Assembly (NCBI GenBank): GCA_027488815.1
Contig: JAIYAX010000012.1
Coordinates: forward strand, 248,001 to 312,000
Reading direction: 5' to 3'
DNA length: 64,000 nt
DNA from: Cytophagaceae bacterium
GTDB taxonomy: Bacteria > Bacteroidota > Bacteroidia > Cytophagales > JAIYAX01
Made by a program: the position numbers and the translations under genes. This document shows positions 25,722 to 33,793 of this stretch, in pieces. The notes below the pieces were generated by a model. It worked only from the letters and a program-made list of their open reading frames with translations. It was not told where the DNA came from and ran no database searches. Position 1 is the stretch's first letter. The number at the start of each line of letters is the position of its first letter.

Positions 25722-26468
25722 CTAAATAATCATCCTGATCTCTTTGGTGTGGAAAGCTTTGAGTTGATCACTGACTTCAACAATAAGTTGGCCTGCCTGA
25801 TTAACATCTCTGATGATCCCTACAAACAGCTTTTCTGCTTCGAACATCCGTTTTTCACCCAAGCCGTATAGATTGCTCTTGTAGGCAGCCTCAATTTGGG
25901 CATACTTTCCAGCCCTCAGTTGGAGATACCTTGCCTCCAGACATTGCAAAGTCATAGCCAGCACTTCATTAAGATCGAAAGTCTTGTCACTTAAAAGGGA
26001 CATTGAGGTAGCTAAAGGAGCCTTGAAATTTTGCTGATTGATATTTAGGCCAATACCAACAACACAAACCATTTGATCCTGTATGTGGCATTCTGTTAGT
26101 ATTCCTCCCAGTTTGCGGTTGTTCAGAAACAGATCATTAGGCCATTTCAGTTTGGCTGATTTTTTCATCAAATGAGTGATCATGTCCGTCAGGGCAAGCC
26201 CAACAGCCATGCTGATCAGGTATTGATTTTCCGGAACAAGAAAATTTGGTCGAAGTAATACTGAAAATGTCAGGTTTTGTCCCGGGTCCGATTCCCATGA
26301 ATTTCCCAGTTGACCCCTTCCATTCGTTTGCTCCTCTGTGACCACTATTGTGCCCTCAGGAACGAACTGATTTTGAATGAGTTCAAACAAATAGCTGTTC
26401 GTTGACTGACACTTTGGCAGCCACAGCTGGTTTTGGCCTGTAAATAGCGTTCCTGATCCGGTAAGCAA
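25722..26468 (-). CDS. birA: Biotin--[acetyl-CoA-carboxylase] ligase
   Basis: A 248-residue biotin protein ligase without the N-terminal helix-turn-helix, so it attaches biotin to carboxylase BCCP but is not a repressor. Motifs: the biotinyl-AMP loop NGRGQLGNSW (49-58), LKWPNDLFLN (108-117), GGILTE, and VVGIGLNIN. The frame has no ATG before the conserved core; TTG at 26468 is the best start, sharing its first base with the divergent rsfS ATG. Length normal for class I ligases. Confidence 0.93.
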   Translation of the reverse strand: MLTGSGTLFTGQNQLWLPKCQSTNSYLFELIQNQFVPEGTIVVTEEQTNGRGQLGNSWESDPGQNLTFSVLLRPNFLVPENQYLISMAVGLALTDMITHLMKKSAKLKWPNDLFLNNRKLGGILTECHIQDQMVCVVGIGLNINQQNFKAPLATSMSLLSDKTFDLNEVLAMTLQCLEARYLQLRAGKYAQIEAAYKSNLYGLGEKRMFEAEKLFVGIIRDVNQAGQLIVEVSDQLKAFHTKEIRMII

Positions 26469-26905
26469 TGAACAAATTGCTATTTTTGCCTGAATCTAAC
26501 GATAAATCCATTTTGCGTAAAAAAAAGAGTGAAGCCGACCGGCTTTGTGAGAGTGTCATCAAAGGAATGCAGGAGAAAAAAGCATCTGATATTGTGATGA
26601 TGGACCTCAGGGAAATCAAAGGTGCCGTTGCCGATTTTTTTATCATGTGCTCTGCTAGTTCTGACAAACAGGTCGGTGCCATAGCAGACGAAGTTGAGGA
26701 GATGGTATTCAAAGAGACCAAGGAATATCCCTGGCATGTGGAAGGAATCGAGAACAAAGAATGGATTTTACTTGACTATGTAAATGTAGTTGTTCATGTT
26801 TTTCAGTCAGGCAAAAGGCAATTTTATGGCCTGGAAGAGCTGTGGGGTGATGCTAAGTCTTCACGTTTTGAACTGGAGCTCAGTTCACAAAACTTTAAAT
26901 CATAG
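26468..26905 (+). CDS. rsfS: Ribosome silencing factor RsfS
   Basis: A 145-residue RsfS/Iojap protein that binds ribosomal protein L14 and blocks subunit joining in starvation. Recognised by KASDIVMMDLREIKGAVADF, FIMCSASSDKQVGAIAD, PWHVEG and WILLDYVNVVVHVF. The ATG at 26468 overlaps the birA start. A perfect TATTTTTG box at 26481-26488 lies inside this coding start and would instead favour a TTG start at 26513 (RKKKSEADRL follows); family alignments by memory start near there. The coordinate given is the longest form. ftsH follows. Confidence 0.9.
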   Translation: MNKLLFLPESNDKSILRKKKSEADRLCESVIKGMQEKKASDIVMMDLREIKGAVADFFIMCSASSDKQVGAIADEVEEMVFKETKEYPWHVEGIENKEWILLDYVNVVVHVFQSGKRQFYGLEELWGDAKSSRFELELSSQNFKS

Positions 26906-26947
26906 GCCTTGTTTTAAAAGTATCTAATTTGCCCGCAAGGGTCATGT

Positions 26948-29035
26948 ATGTCAGAAAATAAAGAAACGAACACACCGGGAATGCAGGGAAACGACAAGCG
27001 TCGGAACAAGAACCTGATTCCTAAACCTCAGGGAAAGCCCAACATTCAATTGTATGTGATTGTAGGACTCTTCCTTTTTGTCCTGGTAATCACCCTTTTT
27101 AGCAAGAGCACTAGTACCATAGAAATACGTCAGAAGCGCTTTGATGAAATGTTTCTGGCTCAGGATGTCAAAGATGTCATTCTCGTCAACAACCAGTTTG
27201 TTGAGATAACCCTCAAAGACGAGGCAAAAAACAATGAAAAGTACCGTCAGGAGCTTCAGGATAAAATTCCTTTTAGCTATCAGAAAGGCCCTCATTACAA
27301 ATTTCTGATCAGCTCGCCTGAGAATTTTGACCGGCATTTTACGGAACTGGAGAAAAGACTTCCTGAAAGTGAGCGGATAGGTTACCGGGTTGAGCAACGC
27401 TCCGACTTTAGCGCTATCTTTCTGCAATGGGGATTTTTATTCCTCATTCTTTTTGGCTTTTGGTACATGATGCGCCGAATGGCTACGGGTGGCGGAGGCG
27501 GACAGATTTTCAACATCGGTAAATCAAGAGCAGCACTTTTCGATGCAGAAAGCAAGGTAAAGGTTACGTTCTCGGATGTTGCCGGCCTCGAAGAAGCCAA
27601 AGAAGAAATCAAGGAAATTGTGGATTTTTTGAAGAATCCAGGCAAATTCACCAAACTGGGAGGTAAAATTCCTAAAGGGGCTCTTTTAATTGGCCCTCCG
27701 GGTACAGGAAAAACCTTGCTGGCCAAAGCAGTGGCCGGAGAAGCCAATGTGCCTTTCTTCTCCCTTTCAGGCTCAGACTTTGTAGAAATGTTTGTAGGAG
27801 TTGGAGCTGCACGAGTGAGAGATCTGTTCAAGCAAGCGAAGGAGAAGGCCCCTTGTATCATCTTTATCGATGAAATTGATGCAATTGGACGCTCAAGAGG
27901 TAGAGGTAGCATGCCGGGTGCCAATGATGAGCGTGAAAACACCCTCAACTCATTACTGGTCGAAATGGATGGCTTTGCAACCGACAGCGGAGTCATTATT
28001 CTTGCTGCCACCAACAGGCCAGATGTGCTCGACACCGCTTTGTTGCGTCCTGGCCGTTTTGACAGGCAAATCAGCATTGATAAGCCTGACATTGCCGGAA
28101 GAGATGCCATCTTCAAAGTACACCTGAAACCACTTACTTTGGGTCAGGATGTTGACTCTAAAAAATTGGCCGCCCAAACTCCCGGATTTGCCGGTGCAGA
28201 AATCGCCAATGTGTGCAATGAGGCAGCACTGATTGCTGCCCGTAAAGACAAGGCAGTGATTGAAATGCAGGACTTCAATGATGCCATCGACCGGGTGATC
28301 GGTGGTCTTGAGAAGAAGAATAAAATCATTTCTCAGGACGAAAAGAACATTGTTGCCTACCATGAAGCCGGGCACGCAGTCGCCGGGTGGTTTTTAGAGC
28401 ATACCGACCCCTTGGTAAAGGTAAGTATTGTGCCCAGAGGGGTGGCTGCATTGGGCTATGCTCAGTATCTCCCCAAAGAGCAGTTTCTCTACCAAACCGA
28501 TCAACTTATCGATGAAATGTGCATGACGCTGGGAGGCCGTGCAGCAGAAGAATTGATGTTTGAGAAAATATCGACCGGGGCACTCAGTGATCTGGAGCGT
28601 GTCACTAAAATGGCCTACAGCATTGTAGCTGTGTATGGCATGAATGAACGCATTGGTAACGTTTCCTTCTATGACTCTAAGCAATCAGAGTATAATTTCA
28701 CCAAGCCCTATTCAGAGTCAACTGCGCAGGCTATTGACGAGGAAGTGCGTAAACTTATCGATGAAGCCTACCTCCGTGTGAAAGGATTACTGCAATTGCG
28801 TAGAAATGAGCTGGAGATCATCGCCAAAGAACTGCTGAAAAAGGAAGTCATCTTCCAGTCAGACTTGGAGCAATTGATCGGTAAAAGGCCTTTTGACAAG
28901 CAAACAGCCTATCAAGCCTACACAGACAAAGACAAGGTTAATGGACAAGCTGTAGTGGTTGAAAACAAGGCAGAGGAGAACAAGCAGGAAGATCATGCCA
29001 TTGATGCCACTCCGGAGCCAAACAAAGAGGTATAA
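26948..29035 (+). CDS. ftsH: ATP-dependent zinc metalloprotease FtsH
   Basis: A 695-residue membrane AAA+ protease. Two membrane helices (about 35-52 and 158-177) flank a periplasmic domain; then the AAA domain with Walker A GPPGTGKT (249-256), Walker [11 protein letters not shown] and second-region-of-homology [20 protein letters not shown]; and the M41 peptidase with HEAGH (about residue 460) and a downstream Glu/Asp zinc ligand. It degrades membrane and short-lived cytosolic proteins. A long acidic low-complexity tail (after about 655) is unusual only in detail. rsfS-ftsH adjacency is common in Bacteroidota. Confidence 0.97.
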   Translation: MSENKETNTPGMQGNDKRRNKNLIPKPQGKPNIQLYVIVGLFLFVLVITLFSKSTSTIEIRQKRFDEMFLAQDVKDVILVNNQFVEITLKDEAKNNEKYRQELQDKIPFSYQKGPHYKFLISSPENFDRHFTELEKRLPESERIGYRVEQRSDFSAIFLQWGFLFLILFGFWYMMRRMATGGGGGQIFNIGKSRAALFDAESKVKVTFSDVAGLEEAKEEIKEIVDFLKNPGKFTKLGGKIPKGALLIGPPGTGKTLLAKAVAGEANVPFFSLSGSDFVEMFVGVGAARVRDLFKQAKEKAPCIIFIDEIDAIGRSRGRGSMPGANDERENTLNSLLVEMDGFATDSGVIILAATNRPDVLDTALLRPGRFDRQISIDKPDIAGRDAIFKVHLKPLTLGQDVDSKKLAAQTPGFAGAEIANVCNEAALIAARKDKAVIEMQDFNDAIDRVIGGLEKKNKIISQDEKNIVAYHEAGHAVAGWFLEHTDPLVKVSIVPRGVAALGYAQYLPKEQFLYQTDQLIDEMCMTLGGRAAEELMFEKISTGALSDLERVTKMAYSIVAVYGMNERIGNVSFYDSKQSEYNFTKPYSESTAQAIDEEVRKLIDEAYLRVKGLLQLRRNELEIIAKELLKKEVIFQSDLEQLIGKRPFDKQTAYQAYTDKDKVNGQAVVVENKAEENKQEDHAIDATPEPNKEV

Positions 29036-29046
29036 TCACCTGCCCA

Positions 29047-29697
29047 TTGAGCAACGCAAAGAACAGAGAGATCATCCTCTCCAGAATCAGGCAAGCACTG
29101 GCAGAGCCTACCACCAAGCCGGTCGCCAAGCCTGATTTTTCCTCTGATTTGTATGAGCGTTCCAGCGAAGACTCAGCAGTCATCTTTGCCTCCCAGTTGC
29201 GCCGATCCAAAGCCGAATTTCATTTTTGCATGGACAGTCAGGAACTCATGGGTCTGTTGCTTCAATTGGTAACAAGCAAACGATTTAGAGACATCCGTGC
29301 TTGGGAAGAACCCGTAAGAGAACTTCTCAGAGAGGCAGGCATCAACCATTTGGAACATGACCAACAGCTTGATCAGGTGGATGCCGGCATTACTCTTTGT
29401 GAGTACCTGATCGCTCGTACAGGCTCCATTTTGGTGAGTTCGGCTCAGGCTACAGGCCGCAGGCTTACCGTTTACCCTCCGGTACATATCATCATTGCGT
29501 ATACCTCGCAAATTTTGCCTGATATTGAAGATGGACTGAGAGCTGTCAAAGCTAAGTATGCAGGACAGTTTCCTTCGATGCTTTGTCTGGTTAGTGGTCC
29601 TAGTCGTACAGCTGACATTGAGAAGACACTAGTGCTAGGCGCTCATGGACCTAAAGAACTCATTGTGATTTTAGTGGATGACAGTCCTTACCACTGA
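29047..29697 (+). CDS. LUD domain-containing protein (LutC/YkgG family)
   Basis: A 216-residue LUD-domain protein related to LutC of the lactate utilisation complex and YkgG. Conserved features include AITRTGSILVS-like IARTGSILVSS, VHIIIAYTSQI and ISGPSRTADIEKTLVLGAHGP. It starts with TTG 11 nt after ftsH. Its stop overlaps the lpxH gene by 20 nt. No lutA/lutB partners are present, so a role in lactate metabolism is not implied; relatives next to ftsH are conserved but unassigned. Confidence 0.85.
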   Translation: MSNAKNREIILSRIRQALAEPTTKPVAKPDFSSDLYERSSEDSAVIFASQLRRSKAEFHFCMDSQELMGLLLQLVTSKRFRDIRAWEEPVRELLREAGINHLEHDQQLDQVDAGITLCEYLIARTGSILVSSAQATGRRLTVYPPVHIIIAYTSQILPDIEDGLRAVKAKYAGQFPSMLCLVSGPSRTADIEKTLVLGAHGPKELIVILVDDSPYH

Positions 29698-30451
29698 GCT
29701 TCCTGAGGGCAAATGCCTCTATTTCGCTTCCGATTTTCACCTCGGCGCTCCTGATGCTGCCTCAAGCGCAGCAAGAGAGCGAAAACTGATCCGTTGGCTT
29801 GAGCATATCCGTTCAGATGCTGCCGAAGTATATTTGGTTGGGGATATCTTTGATTTCTGGTTTGAATACAAGCACGTAATACCTAAAGGCTTTACACGAC
29901 TGCTTGGCAAGCTGGCTGAGCTCAGTGATGCCGGTATCAGGATACACTTCTTTACCGGAAACCATGATATGTGGATGTTTGACTACTTCCCTACAGAGTT
30001 GGGTATAGAGCTTCACCGGGAGCCTATTGAGCGAATCTACAATGGTAAAAAATGGATCATCGGTCACGGGGATGGTTTGGGGCCTGGTGATGTTCAATAC
30101 AAATTGCTCAAGAAGATATTTGCCAATCCGCTGTGCCAATGGGCATTCGGTTGGCTGCACCCTAATATCGGGATGTGGATCGCACAGCAATGGTCAAGAA
30201 AATCGAGGCTCCATAATCTTAAGAAAGAGGAAGATCATTTTTTAGGGGAAAGAGAATATTTACTAGCCTATTGCAAAGAAGTGCTTCAGCAGAGGCATGT
30301 CGATTTTTTTATTTTTGGTCATAGGCATTTACCATTGGACATACCACTAACTGCTGAAAGTCGATATGTCAATTTGGGGGAATGGATACGCTTTTTTACG
30401 TACGCCCGTTTTAAGTCCGGTGAACTAGAACTGCTGAAATGGGAAAGTTAA
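29678..30451 (+). CDS. lpxH: UDP-2,3-diacylglucosamine diphosphatase (calcineurin-like)
   Basis: A 257-residue metallophosphoesterase. All five metal-binding blocks are visible: DFHLG, GDIFDFWFEY, GNHD, GHGD and GHRH. The GDIFDFWFEY signature is that of LpxH, which hydrolyses UDP-2,3-diacylglucosamine to lipid X in lipid A synthesis at the inner membrane face. The first residues overlap the LUD gene by 20 nt, so the start may lie slightly further in, but ATG 29678 is the only upstream ATG. Confidence 0.9.
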   Translation: MTVLTTELPEGKCLYFASDFHLGAPDAASSAARERKLIRWLEHIRSDAAEVYLVGDIFDFWFEYKHVIPKGFTRLLGKLAELSDAGIRIHFFTGNHDMWMFDYFPTELGIELHREPIERIYNGKKWIIGHGDGLGPGDVQYKLLKKIFANPLCQWAFGWLHPNIGMWIAQQWSRKSRLHNLKKEEDHFLGEREYLLAYCKEVLQQRHVDFFIFGHRHLPLDIPLTAESRYVNLGEWIRFFTYARFKSGELELLKWES

Positions 30452-31224
30452 TTTGGGGTTTGTTGTGGTTGATGGCAGAGTCTCTTGTAGCCCAACCTCT
30501 GGCCACCGCCAAAGTGGATCAACCGGCAACCCCAAGTCTTGACCGATATGGCAATTTGTACCTGAGTGACCAGGCAGGCAATATCCACAAGTACGATCCC
30601 CAAGGTCAGTTTTTGCTGAATTTTTCTCCTCCAAGACCAGGCGCAATTGCTTTGCTGGAGAGCTGGAACACAGTAAAGATCCTTGTTTTCTACAAAGTGT
30701 TCCAACGGTTTATGATCATGGATCGCTTCCTTACCCAGGTACCTTATTTTGACTTTGACCCCATGTCGGTAGGTTTTGCAAGAGTAGCTACCCTGGCGGC
30801 TGACGAGAATGTATGGCTCATGGACGACGGTGATTTTTCTCTCAAAAAGTTCAATCCCAGACTTAAGAAACTGGAAAACAGCACCCCATTGGATTTGGTA
30901 CTTGATGCCAGGGAATATGATGTACGGTTTGCCCGTGAATACCAAAACCAGCTCTACCTTGCTGATTACCGTTCAGGCATATTGGTATTTGACAATCTGG
31001 GTAGCTACCGCAAGAAAATTGCGCTTGACTCAGTCGACTACTTCAGCTTTTTGGGGGATGAACTGTATACTTTCAAGGGCAATCAGCTAAGTTTTTTTCA
31101 TCTCTACAGCTTTGAGGAGCGAAAAATAAACCTCCCCCAGGAAGGTGTAAAATATGCTTTGGTAACGGATCAGAAGTTAATCCTTTGCTACCCGGATAGA
31201 GTTGAATGGTGGGAGAAACCCTAG
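30439..31224 (+). CDS. Secreted beta-propeller-like hypothetical protein
   Basis: A 261-residue exported protein: signal peptide ending SLVAQ (about residue 18), then blades of NHL/propeller type such as PSLDRYGNLYLSDQAGNIHKY, NVWLMDDGDFSLKKF and NQLYLADYRSGILVFDNLG. No enzyme motif. It overlaps lpxH by 13 nt and is followed by a terminator, so it is the last gene of the ftsH-LUD-lpxH unit. Conserved of unknown function in Cytophagales as I remember it. Confidence 0.68.
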   Translation: MGKLIWGLLWLMAESLVAQPLATAKVDQPATPSLDRYGNLYLSDQAGNIHKYDPQGQFLLNFSPPRPGAIALLESWNTVKILVFYKVFQRFMIMDRFLTQVPYFDFDPMSVGFARVATLAADENVWLMDDGDFSLKKFNPRLKKLENSTPLDLVLDAREYDVRFAREYQNQLYLADYRSGILVFDNLGSYRKKIALDSVDYFSFLGDELYTFKGNQLSFFHLYSFEERKINLPQEGVKYALVTDQKLILCYPDRVEWWEKP

Positions 31225-31252
31225 CAATTAAGAACCGTTGGCTGGAATTAAA

Positions 31253-31281
31253 AAAAAGGCAGATTGTTCTGCCTTTTTGTT
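31253..31281 (+). terminator. Intrinsic terminator at the left edge of the island
   Basis: AAAAAGGCAGA pairs with TCTGCCTTTTT (31253-31263 with 31268-31278) across a 4-nt loop, then GTTTTT. Confidence 0.85.
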
Positions 31282-31304
31282 TTTAAAAGAATGAAACCGT
31301 TTTT

Positions 31305-31415
31305 CGGCTTTGCGAATGCGGGGCTTTTCAGCACTACCGTTCAACCGAAGATCCATACTTCACCTATACGAAAATTTGCCATACGAAGCACTGTACCCCC
31401 GCTTTTGCAAAACCG
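31305..31415. repeat. Long-loop inverted repeat H1
   Basis: Arms 31305-31323 and 31397-31415 match at 16 of 19 positions (CGGCTTTGCGAATGCGGGG against the reverse complement of the right arm), enclosing 73 bases. It sits 24 bases outside the terminator and carries ATGCTAGCGG just after the right arm. Confidence 0.6.
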
Positions 31416-31525
31416 ATGCTAGCGGATGCCCTTCTGTCTTCTGTGTCTTGAAATGCTTTTCTGCCAATAGTTTTGGCTACCATGTCAAGTTGTTTGGTAG
31501 TCCGTGTGTGTTGCCAGTGCGTGGC

Positions 31526-31660
31526 GTATTTTTATTTTTTTGAATCGTGGGAAATTTTTTGGAAACAATTTTTCCAGGGTGGGGCAGACACACTCTCTTG
31601 CAAGTTTTGCTTTCAGCGTTGCCTTGTGAGACTTGCAAGAGTGTGTGTCTGCTGCGTTGG
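31526..31660 (-). repeat. Hairpin element H2 abutting the stop of the minus-strand unit
   Basis: On the minus strand the element begins at the base after the stop codon with CCAACGC. It folds a 22-bp arm pair (31631-31652 with 31584-31605, 21 of 22 matched) over a 25-nt loop, then passes through AAAATTGTTTCCAAAAAAT (31572-31554) and ends near AAAAATAC (31533-31526). The same parts, order and spacing occur in element H3 at 37521-37665. Confidence 0.7.
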
Positions 31661-32359
31661 TTATACAGTTAAAATATTATTTCCGCCTTCATCAATAATA
31701 ATTTTCTGATTGTCAAACTGTGTTACCAATGCGAAACCGTTGTAAAAAGGTTCTATCGCCAAATATCTTTCCTTGTAGATTTGGTTTCCGCTTTTGTCAA
31801 TGTGATGCCAGCCGTTTTTATCTTTTGCCGTTGCGAATTTTTTGTGAAAAATACCCAAGTCAAGAAATGATTTGTCGTTGATGAAATTTCCTTTCGTGTC
31901 AATGTGTTTGCAAAAACCATCATAAGTTTTCACACAAGCAATTCCGTCCTTGAAGTCGCCACAATAAATAAAGTTGTCGGTGTAAATTCTTTTGCCGTCA
32001 AGGTCAATATGAAAGTAGTTATTGCCGTTACAAACTGGACAAAGGTTTTCCTGAAAGTTCCCTGTCCATGAATATGAATGTGAATACGCTTTTAGTCCTT
32101 TGTCTGTGATGTGAAAGCACTTGTCCGCTTGCACAACTGCGGCACGATTGCAATAGAAACCAAAAGTCCTTGTGAACCTTTCATCATAAAGTTGTCTTCC
32201 GTTGCTGTCAATGTGATAACTACCGCTTTCGTCTTGCACCGGTGCTAGACCGGGAGAATGGAACTTCAACACTTCAATAAACTGTCTGTCGAAAATTTCT
32301 TTTCCGTTAAAAAGAAAGTGTGTATTGTCTGCTGAAACTTTTATGTCTTGCCAATTCAT
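31661..32359 (-). CDS. WG-repeat-like protein (five HID/F-type repeats)
   Basis: A 232-residue protein made of about five repeats of 35-40 residues. Each shows a HID.xGxxIYxxxF core followed by an aromatic/FxxGxAxV segment (for example YHIDSNGRQLYDERF, FHIDLDGKRIYTDNF, HHIDKSGNQIYKERYL). This resembles WG-repeat (KWG) proteins that make beta-rich binding surfaces. It has Cys residues in the middle (CPVCNGNN) but no catalytic motif. It starts in the last base of the upstream NTase-phosphatase gene and ends at the stop that opens element H2, so it is the terminal cistron of the minus-strand unit. A binding or targeting role is inferred only. Confidence 0.7.
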   Translation of the reverse strand: MNWQDIKVSADNTHFLFNGKEIFDRQFIEVLKFHSPGLAPVQDESGSYHIDSNGRQLYDERFTRTFGFYCNRAAVVQADKCFHITDKGLKAYSHSYSWTGNFQENLCPVCNGNNYFHIDLDGKRIYTDNFIYCGDFKDGIACVKTYDGFCKHIDTKGNFINDKSFLDLGIFHKKFATAKDKNGWHHIDKSGNQIYKERYLAIEPFYNGFALVTQFDNQKIIIDEGGNNILTV

Positions 32360-33792
32360 TAGTTCAATAGTTTTTGTTTGAGTTGAGAAATTTTATTTTC
32401 CGAGAGTCCGCACCAAAGCAAGTAAGGTTCAATTCCACCCTTTTCTTTCACAATGTCAAGCACAATGTTCAATCGGTGAAGTTGAACATCAACTTCGCTT
32501 GCCAAATAATCAGCATAAACCGTTTCAATCGGTGTTTCAGCAAGTAAGTGAAGAAACGAAATAAAAATCCCTGTTCTGTCTTTACCAGCAAAGCAGTGAA
32601 CGGCAACTGAGCCGTCTTGTTCATTGATAATGGCTTCCATAGCGGTTTTGATTTTATCATTACAACCAATTCCGAAAAAGCGATAAGCGATTTCTTCATT
32701 AGTTCCCTGATGATGGTTCTGAATAAACCAGTCAGGTTGATTCCAAGGGTCAAGCGGTGTTCGCACATAGTTGAATTTGGCTTGTGTCGCTTCGTTGTAG
32801 GGCAACTCATCAATTTCCTTGTCTGCTCTTAAATCAATTACTGTTTTAATCCGCTTTTCATTCAGCAATTCATTAAACCTGTTTTCATTCTGAAACAAAG
32901 TCATTGTAGCGGTTCTGAAAATTCTTCCGCTTTTGATTTTCGGATTGTGTGCGCTGATGTCACGAAAGTTCCAAAGAAGATCTCTGCTGTAAATCCATTC
33001 ACAAAACCATTTTACATCTTCCTGCTCTGTTTCTGTTGTGATTGATTGAATGGATGAATAAAAGAAGTCAAGCAATTTTCTTTTCTGCTTATTCGCTTCG
33101 GGCAAAAACAAAGTTCCTTTTAGCTGATAGAATGGCTCTTGTTCCTCTCTGCTTAAAACATTTGCGATAAAATACTTCGGTAGAAAATTGAACTTATTGT
33201 GCCCTTTTGAAAGATGCTTTAACTGGATAGCAACTTGCAAGGCGATGTTGTAGAAAAAATAAAACTGGTAGCCGTCACTTCTTCGTTGCATTGAAGAACA
33301 ACTTTCAAACTCGTAAAGAAATTTCTCAATCAGTTCTTCAACTTGCTTTTCATTTCGCTGCGTGGTTTTGTTGCGGTTGTAATCTCTTACTAGTTGATGC
33401 AAATATGTTCCAATCTCATACTTGCTTGGTCTTTTTTCATAAAGAATTGTGTCGCCAATGTTAGAAATCTCTGAACCCAAATAATTTCTGTCAATCTCAT
33501 TGATGTTTGTGCAAATGGCAAATTCAATTTTCGGTTGTGCTTTTAAGTATGCAACAACTTTGCTTCGCATCGCTATTTCACGAATGGATTGAACATCATT
33601 CTGAAATTCTTTATGCAATTCATTAATCAAATTCTTCGGCTGAAAATCTTTGTCAACCAAAAGTTGAATGTCAATGTCAGAATTTGGTGTTGCTTCATTT
33701 CTTCCGAATGAACCGTAAAGCAAAGCAACATCAACGCCTTGTATTTTCGAAAATAATTTTTGGATTTGTTCTATTGTTTTTAGTTGTTTCAT
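32359..33792 (-). CDS. Nucleotidyltransferase / tyrosine-phosphatase fusion protein
   Basis: A 477-residue two-domain protein. The N-terminus is an MNT/Pol-beta-type nucleotidyltransferase: YGSFGRNEATPNSDIDIQLL with GSFGR (27-31) and the metal-binding SDID (38-41). The C-terminus (from about residue 295, SAHNPKIKSGRIFRTA) is a Tyr_phosphatase3-like domain with the CX5R motif HCFAGKDRTG (C400, R406). I do not know this fusion. A helical middle (about 130-280) may be the HEPN-like or linker part. It directly follows the glycosyltransferase/radical-SAM gene (1-nt gap), consistent with coordinated expression. Substrates are unknown; both domains are common in toxin and modification systems. Confidence 0.75.
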   Translation of the reverse strand: MKQLKTIEQIQKLFSKIQGVDVALLYGSFGRNEATPNSDIDIQLLVDKDFQPKNLINELHKEFQNDVQSIREIAMRSKVVAYLKAQPKIEFAICTNINEIDRNYLGSEISNIGDTILYEKRPSKYEIGTYLHQLVRDYNRNKTTQRNEKQVEELIEKFLYEFESCSSMQRRSDGYQFYFFYNIALQVAIQLKHLSKGHNKFNFLPKYFIANVLSREEQEPFYQLKGTLFLPEANKQKRKLLDFFYSSIQSITTETEQEDVKWFCEWIYSRDLLWNFRDISAHNPKIKSGRIFRTATMTLFQNENRFNELLNEKRIKTVIDLRADKEIDELPYNEATQAKFNYVRTPLDPWNQPDWFIQNHHQGTNEEIAYRFFGIGCNDKIKTAMEAIINEQDGSVAVHCFAGKDRTGIFISFLHLLAETPIETVYADYLASEVDVQLHRLNIVLDIVKEKGGIEPYLLWCGLSENKISQLKQKLLN

Positions 33793-33793
33793 A

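Larger units (their letters stand above)
31282..31660. other. Left, non-coding edge of the accessory island
   Basis: No credible gene. It holds a long-loop inverted repeat (31305-31415), a T-rich segment, the flank motif at 31554-31572 and a hairpin element (31584-31652). Small open frames here run through these structures and are not supported. Confidence 0.6.

Noticed and set aside
31282-31709. Small open frames on the plus strand in the left island edge (31310-31543, 31473-31709)
   Set aside because: They pass through the inverted repeats, are of low quality and have no recognisable domains.
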